A stretch of DNA of 64,000 bases from Leptasterias polaris (lineage: Eukaryota > Echinodermata > Asteroidea > Forcipulatida > Asteriidae): contig JAZGTN010000016.1 in the NCBI GenBank assembly GCA_037783415.1, forward strand, positions 6,073,001 to 6,137,000, given 5' to 3'. The notes under the pieces are model-generated. The model was given only the letters and a program-made list of their open reading frames with translations. It had not been told where the DNA came from and searched no databases. The position numbers and the translations under genes were made by a program. Below, piece after piece: positions 13,801-22,800 of this stretch (its first letter is position 1; the number at the start of each line of letters is the position of its first letter).

Positions 13801-16800
13801 CTGGAAGGATAACAAGAAAGAGGGGTCGATACATCTCAACAGAAAACATCCCATTGAGTAAAGAGAAAGACAAGGTCACCATATCAGGTTTGGTGAGTTG
13901 CTAAATTGGGATTGTTGAAATGTTGCTTAGACTGGAAGGGTAACAAGAAAGAGGGGTCGATACATCTCAACAGAAAACATCCCATTGAGTAAAGAGAAAG
14001 ACAAGGTCACCATATCAGGTTTGGTGAGTTGCTAAATTGGGATTGTTGAAATGTTGCTTAGACTGGAAGGGTAACAAGAAAGAGGGGTCAATACATCTCA
14101 ACAGAAAACATCCCATTGAGTAAAGAGAAAGACAAGGTCACCATATCAGGTTTGGTGAGTTGCTAAATTGGGATTGTTGAAATGTTGCTTAGACTGGAAG
14201 GGTAACAAGAAAGAGGGGTCGATACATCTCAACAGAAAACATCCCATTGAGTAAAGAGAAAGACAAGGTCACCATATCAGGTTTGTGAGTTGCTAAATTG
14301 GGATTGTTGAAATGTTGCTTAGACTGGAAGGATAACAAGAAGGTTGGGTGGAGCATGGTTCCCCACCCAACTTCCCCAACTCCCCTCAAAAATTAAAATA
14401 TAGAACACCCTTATCTATAATTCACACTTTTTTAAGACTGCTGTTAATTTCTGCGTTTATGGAGAGACTATTTGTATTGATTTAACACTGAGAACTGCTC
14501 TCAGTAATTAGCTTATTGAAACCTAGAACTCCAGGGGTTACCAAGTGGTTAATATGCCATCATTATGCCATCATACCAGGGGTAGGCCTATAGATGGGTA
14601 CCTGCAAGGGTAGAGGTTGATATTAAGTTTGAACAAGCCATTTTAGCGCCATGGCAGCCTAGGGTTGTATACCTCCCAGGGAGCTGAGAAAGAGTACAGG
14701 AATGTTATTGGCCCAATGATTAGGGTACTAATGTAAAGCGCATTGATACGTTATTGTAAAATGCGCTATATAAGAATTAGTTAATATTATTATCATTTCA
14801 ACATAGCCTACCTCCAAACATTTTATTTCTAGTTTCAGATCTTTTTGTCAGCAAAAGACTGTCAACCCCTGGAAATTTTACTATTGTTGATCATGTTGTT
14901 GTTGCTTTTGGGTTTGTTGTTTAGGGTTTTGTTTGTTGTTTGGTTTAGTTTTTTTAGTTTTTGTTGTTGGTGGGGGGGGGGGGTATTAAAGGCACTGGAT
15001 ACCTTTGGTAATTGTCAAAGACCAGTATTCTCACTTGGTGTATCCCAACATATGCATAAAATAGCAAACCTGTGAAAATTTGGGCTGAATTGGTCATCGA
15101 AGTTGCAAGAAAATAATGAAAGAAAAAAAACCCTTGTTGCACAAATTTGTGTGCTTTCAGATGCCAATAATAAAAGGCTTCGCTGAAGTCTTTTATTATT
15201 TGAGAGTGAGAAATTACCTCTTTCTCAAAAACTACGTTACTTCAGAGGGAGTCGTTTCTCACAATGTTTTATACTATCAACAGCTCTCCATTGCTCGTTA
15301 CCAAGTAAGTTTTATGCTAACAATTATTTTGAGTAATTACCAATAGTGTTCAGTGCCTTTAAGTGAATTTGTTGGTGGTGGTGGGGGGGGGGGGGGGTGT
15401 TTAGTGATTAGATCAGACCCTATTTGCAATCAAATTTTCTCTTCCATTCAGTTTTGTTTCTCTTTATTTTCTTGACATCATGTGGATTGTATCCTTTGCC
15501 AGACTCCTGCACAGTATGAGGAAATTGTGAACCAGCGATTTGAGGAGAAGAAAAACACCAGTGACTTTATTGCCAACAAGGCTGCCGCATCCTATGCTTA
15601 TGACGCTACTTGGACTATTGCCCTTGCCCTCAACAAAAGCCTAGGTAAGTCATTATATTATTATAATTACTTATTAATTCAAGAACAAAATTATGTTGCC
15701 ATGCATCGATGTATGACAAATCGCTGCATACTCAGTGCTTCTGAGTCCTGTATTGTACTGCAATGGATACAGTTTGTCTGGTTATTATTTTTTAAAATGA
15801 CAAAATGAAATGACTTTCTTTCTATGGAAATTATATGCATTAATTTTGTCAAGCCCTTCAGCAACTTAATTACTATATTATACAGTTTCCCCAGTCAGTT
15901 TCAGCAAAAAACTTTTTATTTTCATTTTTGAATGCATCTCCCTGGATCATTCAAACTAGGGTTTCGTTTTAGCTACTACATGTATTGCATTCAATTTCAT
16001 TTTTGTGCTCAGATATTTTTGTTCTTCTCATTCAGGTTTGTTCCAGTCATTCTTTTAGGCATTCAAGACTACACTTCACAAATCTTTTGTTGAATTTCTA
16101 CTACCTTTTGACAATTGATGACATTGAATGGATGACCATCCTCTTGCTAGTAGCTTTTGCGAAATTAAATGACCTTATTTGCAACCTAATACATTTGAAT
16201 GATCTTATTTGACCTGTGAATGCTAAACTGTTAAAACTAAGCTTTTCTTTTTGACTATTGAATGCTGATGCAAAGGCACATTCATTTTCAAATGAAATTG
16301 TATATTTAGCTAGGTGTAAAACTGAATGAATTTTTGTTGAAGTTGTCCAGGAAAACCTATATTATACTTGTTAAAAGGTGGTGACTTTCCAGTCCTGGAA
16401 AATTTGTTTTTTCTCTTTTTGCAAGAATTGGGAAAGAACAAAGAACAATGACCATATTGCCATGATTCAAGTCGTGTCTGTTCTGTATTTTTTGTTTTTG
16501 TCTGTTTTTTGTTGTTTTTTTTGCCAGGATCTAAAAACTGTCTAAGCACAAAACAGTTGCACTGACTTGAAAAAGTCATTGATAGAATGTCAGGAGTACT
16601 GCTTGTAAATGGCTCACCACTTCTTTTGTTTACAGCAGAAACTTGTTAAGCAATACTGCATGCAGAGGTAGGCAGCTATATGGAACTTGCAAGCTTGGCT
16701 GTTTTCTGTTTGCTATCAGAAACAAGAATGTTTTAAAAAATTATCATTATTACTACAATTATACCTTCCTGGTAATAGAACCAAGGGACCATTAAAAGCT

Positions 16801-19800
16801 ACTAGCAATGTGACCAGTAGGCCTGAAAATACCTATGTAGAGCAGATGATGAAGAAATGGTAGTTTTAATTTGATGTGGCAGGAACACCCCAAATAGGGA
16901 AAACCCATGCAATCAGGTAGGGATTGAAAACCCAATCCACATGCAAGGCTCCAGCCCAGGATTCAAACGGGTCACAGAGGTGAAAGGCGGGGAAGAAACC
17001 ACTGAGCCAACTTTCAAGTTTACGCTATTATGTGCCCTAGGTCCAGAATAAACAGATTTGTTTCATAGTCTTAATACATATTTGTATTCATTTACCTATG
17101 AGCGTTTTTGTAAAACATTTCTCTAAAACTTTTGTTGTAATTTGTGATGTTTTTTTAATTTGATTTCAGCCAGTTTAAACAAAACAAAGAACCTTGAGGA
17201 TTTCAACTATGAGGACACTCAGACAAGGGATCTGTTGATGGACATTCTTTACAATTTACAATTTGATGGTGTGTCGGTAAGTCGAGACTTCTACTTCTCT
17301 TTTGTTACTCAGCGAAGTTCTTTTTTAGGATATCATGATATCAGTTGTGTGTGACTGATGAATATCTTAAAATCCTTTCACTCTTGATGAATTTCCCCTG
17401 GAAATTCCAAAGATAATTGTGTTGATCTTTTCACACTTGAATTGCTATTCTCTGGCAAACTCCTGGAAAAAAGTTGCTCCTGCTTTGGAGTAGGGTTAAG
17501 CAAGATAGGGGGTTAGAGTGCTGGGTGTTCATTCTTCCAATGACAATTTTATTAAGTGTGAAACGAACATGGTGTGACAGTGGGGTTGAAACTCCCCTGG
17601 AATTTCCTGGGGTTTTATCCCCAGGGAATTGGCTCTGTAATGTGAAAGGGGCTTAAGGTTGACTAGTTAGGTTGGTGTTGAGTTGGGAGAGTGGAGCATT
17701 AATAATAGTCACAGGGAGATTATGACAAATTGAAATCTAGAACTTAAGAAGAAGTAATTTTGTGTGTGTGTTGTTGCAAGGGGATAAATGACAATGCTAA
17801 CGAGTTCCTGCGATTGCTGGAGTTATAAACATCAGGGCTTAAATTTGGGGTAAAATTCCATTAGATCACAAAATTTGCACTAGACCAAAAATTATTTTGC
17901 AAGACCAGAATCTAAATGACTATGAAAGAATTGTCCACAAAGTTTACTATTTAAACTTTTTGTATTTGAACAAGCACTATAAGAGAAGATTTCTTTAGAA
18001 TTTATTTAGATTTAATTAGAATTGGAAAATATTTAACAGACTCAAAAAAGAAAATAAACTTATTATCAGACTCAGTTAAGATTTGAAAATCATTTTATGT
18101 ATTGATATTACACAGTGAGGTATTATTATTCTATTTACTAATGCGCCAAACTTTTACTAATGTCTGGTCATGAGCTTACTGGTTCGATGTTAAAATCACT
18201 GGTCTCTGGCCTGCAGCTCAGTTTAAAATCCGAGCCTTGAACATTGTGTGACCTGACAGTAGTTGGTTATGTGAGATCCCCTGCATCATTATTGGACTGG
18301 CATTTTTAGTTGATTTTCTTTTAGAGACTGCCACTGTAATGTTTTAATTACAGCAGATACCATTCCCATAAGTCCATCTCTGTTTAGGACACATGTGGCA
18401 GCTAAGTTCCTTACAAAAAGTTAACTGTGATTTGATTGTTTTGTATTTTTATCTCTTCATTTCACTTTCAGGGTAAAGTCAGTTTCACTGAAGTTGGAAA
18501 CAGAGAAGGCCTGATTGAAATCAGACAACTAATAGGTATTCATTCATTTGTTAGGTTCAATTTGTCTAGAAATCAGTGGCATTTGCCATTGCTGCCCCCA
18601 AACTATGGAATAGCCTGCCAATAGAAATACGAAGCTCTCCATCTCTCAATGTCTTCAAATCCAAATTAAAAACATATTATCTGTTCAATTGAAAGATTCT
18701 ATTTTGTATAATTTAGTTAAAAAAAAAAAAAAATTAGAAAAAAGGAGCTCTGTACCAGCGCAGCTGAATATATTTTGAATAAAAGCTGCGCTATATAAAT
18801 TTATTATTATTATTATTATTATTATTATACTTGCTGATTGCTATGGTAGACAGGATCTTGAATTCAAATTCATTTCATGGCCCAATTTCATAGAGCTGCT
18901 TAAGCACAAAACATAGCTAAGCACAACCAAAAATTGCTTACCAGAATAAGGTTACCGGCCAAAACACCATGTCATATGTACCATTTTTGACTGATATCTC
19001 CTGCTCATCTAAATTGCCGAGCAGAAAATTAATAAGCAACATTTTCTGCAAAGGCAGATCTTTGGAATTGAGTCCAATTGTCTTAATTTAACAAAAGTGT
19101 AGTAAATATAAGTAAACTTAAATCTTCAAATGCACGTAAGCTCTTCGTAATGAGGAATATTTTATACTTAAAGGGTGTGTACAACATTGGTAGTTTTTGT
19201 CAAAGACCAGTATCAACACTTGATGTGACACAACATATACATGATAACAAATCTTTGAAAATTTCAGCTAAATCAGTCTACGGAGTCATGTGAAAACAGT
19301 GAAAAACCCCATTACATGTTTTAGTGTTTTCAAACATCGGATTTTATCACCAGTGATAAAGACTAATTGTTTTACTAATTTCCTAAAAACTATGGCATTT
19401 CAAGCAAAACTATTTCAAGAGAAGTTTTCCACCATGACCATCTTTATACCATGTAAGTTATGTGCAATATTTGTGAACATGTATATTTTTAATCTCACCA
19501 ATGTTGTACACACCTTTGATTTGTGTACTTTCAAGCTCTTTGGAAGGATTTGGAAGTTTTCCAATTAAGTTACAGTTATTACTATTGTTATGACTATTGT
19601 GTACTCAATTCTTATTTTTAGATGTAGAGGAGAAGACAGTTGGGTATTACTCACCACAAGAAGAGAACCTGAATATTACTAACATTGAATGGCCAGGTAA
19701 GATACTCATGTCATCGTATCAAATTCAAGATCCTCCTCATTTACAAATCTCGTAATGGACAACTCCATCCTAGATCAAAGAACTCATCACAACCAAACTG

Positions 19801-22800
19801 CAAACTTCCTCCATACATCATAATCAGCACACCTGCAACTAGCTCCTGGTCCTATCATTATTGGTGGTGAAAGGCTTGAGTACTAGAAATGAAATGTTGT
19901 TTTATTTTAATTTTTACATCTGTTATAGGTCTTTAAAACAATCTGAGGAACAATCATTTTTGTCACATTTTCTGGAGCTTTATTATTCTGTCTTCTCTCA
20001 TGAAAATGTTAAGGATTTAGTTTTTTAATATTTCGATGCCCAAACACCAAATGGTATCAGAAACACTGAATTTCTAGAACAGTTATTTGAAGTCTTTTGC
20101 ATCGTATTTGTGGGGGATGTATCTGCTCTTTGTTATTCAGTATTAAGAGAACTTGTTTGTGTTTCTTCAGGTGGAAAGGCCCCCAAAGATGCCACCACTG
20201 TGGAAAATATTACTCAGACCATCTCCCCAGCATACATCTATATAGCAACTGGTTTATCAGGTGGTGGAATCATCTTTGTGGTAGTCCTGTCCATTCTGAT
20301 GGTCATCTACAGGCAGAGATCGTAAGTCTCTAATTAGTAGAACTGTTTGTCTTTCAACCACTTCAAATTGATATCAAGAACTCTTTACCATGCCTCTAAG
20401 TCTCTAACCTCAGGTAAAAATTGTGTCAAATGCCACTGTGTTTGATACCCTGTGTAATTTTTGTATAAATTTTGTGTAAAAAAGCGTTTGATGACATCAT
20501 GATTCAAGTATATGGTTCGTACATTTTTGTACAGAGAATTTTTTAGTTCATTCCTGAATTTTGATGATATTAAATCATAACGGCATTGAATTTGGATCTT
20601 TTGACTGACACAAAATTCCTCTCTGGAATGTACAGAGCTAATTGTTGTTGATGGTCGGATGACGTTAAGTTTCAAATTTTTCTCTGGAAGAGTGTCAAAT
20701 AAAATTGCATTGGACACCACTTTAACGTGAGGTTAGAGACTTGCATGGGACCCCATCTATTGGGAAATGAGTGCATCACAAAACTGAGTTTGACCCTGGA
20801 GCCCCTCTTTAATGAACATGAAATTTTGAACTTGAAATGTTGACCTTCTTGTCACACTTTGGGTCACACATTCATGGCATGACCCACTTCTGAAACTTGT
20901 TGTTTTCGTTCTTTGCAAGCAGAGCATTTCGTCGTGCTATGCCAGGCTACCTTGGGGTCATGCTGTTTGGCTGTGCCCTTCTCTACTGCACGGTGGTTCT
21001 ACTTGGTATGGACAGCAGTTTCGTGGGCAATGATTACTTCACTTTTACATGCAAGGTAAGAAGATTACACATTTGGTTTTATTCAACCATCTCAAGAATT
21101 CCATTGGTGACAAGTCTTTAGTTTAAGAGTTAATCGATCACTAAATATAAATAATTAAGATGACATGTTGATATTGAAAATGAATACTCACATGAAAACT
21201 TCAGTAGCAATGATTGATTGACGTACACCCTGGATAGGGGCAAAACAGTCATTGTCTCATCATACTCGAAATGTCTATACATGTAAACCTTCAATTTCGG
21301 ACACAAATTTACAACACTTGCCTATGAACTTGTGATGTCATGACGCTTGAGTCTAGAGCCTCTGTATGTTTGTTTGCCATGCCAAACCAGAGTAACTTTA
21401 TTTGAAGTGATGATAATTGAGTATATCTTAACCTTTCAAACCAACAGTTGTGTTCAGTGACACTCACTATTGGATTTGCTTGTGCGTATGGTGTGCTATT
21501 TGCCAAGATCTATCGTGCTCACAAACTGCTGGTGATGAAGACTAACCTGTGGAAACCGGTAGGGAAAACTGCATTCTTTAAATGGTGTTATAACTGCAAG
21601 GAGAAGATGATTTGAAAGTGTTTTACATTCTTAGACTGTTGTTTGATAATTACTTTATAAGGCTCTTTCTTAAACCATGGCCTGGGCTTGGGCTTGGACT
21701 TTGGCTCCTGCGGTTATTTAGAATAATCGGCTTTCCTTCTGGGGCTTCAATGAGGCAATTGGCCCCCAAGCTGGAGCCCGAGCCCAAGCCAAAGTTTAAA
21801 AAACAAAGGGCAAATGATATTATATTTCTGGCCAAACAACTTCTTTTAGAGTAATGAGAATTATTTAATTTATTTTGTTTTATGTATTCATGTATTAATC
21901 AAAGCCAAGATCAATGTTTTTTTCTTTTCCTTTAAAACCTAAATACTATTGGATGTCATTCTCTGCAGGATCCACATGGTGGCCACATGGGGCGAACTTT
22001 GTTGATTTTTTTAGTTGTTGATATCGTCGCCCTTGTGGTGTGGATAGTTGTCTACCCCATGCAGTCAAGTGTTGTAACTGTGGGATCCAGGGTGAGTGAC
22101 ATCTCCTGGATTTTTATTTTGTAATCATTAGTGGCCGTTGTGGAAAGGTTCCCCATAGACATGCTGTGCAAATAAATTGCTACAAATAAAAGAGGCCATA
22201 CTATTGTCACTTCTGGCCTTAGTCTTCAATGCCATGGTGCAGCTTACCGTGGAATTTTGTGCTTACCCATAACATCAGGCACTTTACAGGACGCAGCAAG
22301 CGCAGAATTCTGTGCTAAGCAGAACCATGAACTTTGGCCAACGCGGCTGGTTTCACAAAAACTGTCTGTAACTGCATAAGTCCACTTGCGCAACATTTAT
22401 TGCTTAACATTTATGTGCAGCACTATAACCACAAGAATTCTTGCATAAGTGGACTTGCAGTTGCAGTTTTGTAACAGGTCTCAATAGCAGAAAATGGCTG
22501 TAGGAATATTCAGATATTTTAACAAGAACTGCTCCAGGGAGTGGCTAAGGGGTTTGGATGGCATGAATTATTACCCTGGGTGGGTGGATAGTTAGCCAGG
22601 TGTTTCAAAACTGATAGATACATGAAATCTACAATTCCTGTTTTAGCCAAACTTTTGTAAATCTTAATATAGGTGCAGTGAGAACTTTGTTGTATTTTTA
22701 TGCCTACTCTTTTTAACTGGTATGTAAAAAAAAAATATTTTTGTAAAGTGTAAATGTGGTTATTTCAGCTGCTCTTTTGTAGCTGCCTACCTCGCGTTTT

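Larger units (their letters stand above)
4936..19696 (+). other. Receptor exons 1-10: signal peptide, linker, ligand-binding domain
   Basis: Residues 1-19 form a hydrophobic signal peptide with a likely cut after VNA. Residues 20-100 are rich in Thr and Ser with several N-x-S/T sites, a mucin-like spacer longer than I expect in vertebrate subunit 2. The periplasmic-binding-like lobes start at YPLYIMGFFPISG. Landmarks are GCSS (183-186), SYSASSPALS (204-213), FFRTNAAD (221-228), NFYEE and RVFCE in exon 5, and AYDATW (412-417). By alignment from memory with human subunit 1, the two serines near GABA are kept, while the positions of Trp65, His170, Trp278 and Glu349 (isoform 1b numbering) are non-matching (Ser or Phe, Asn225, Gly333 and Ala408). 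Confidence 0.75.
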
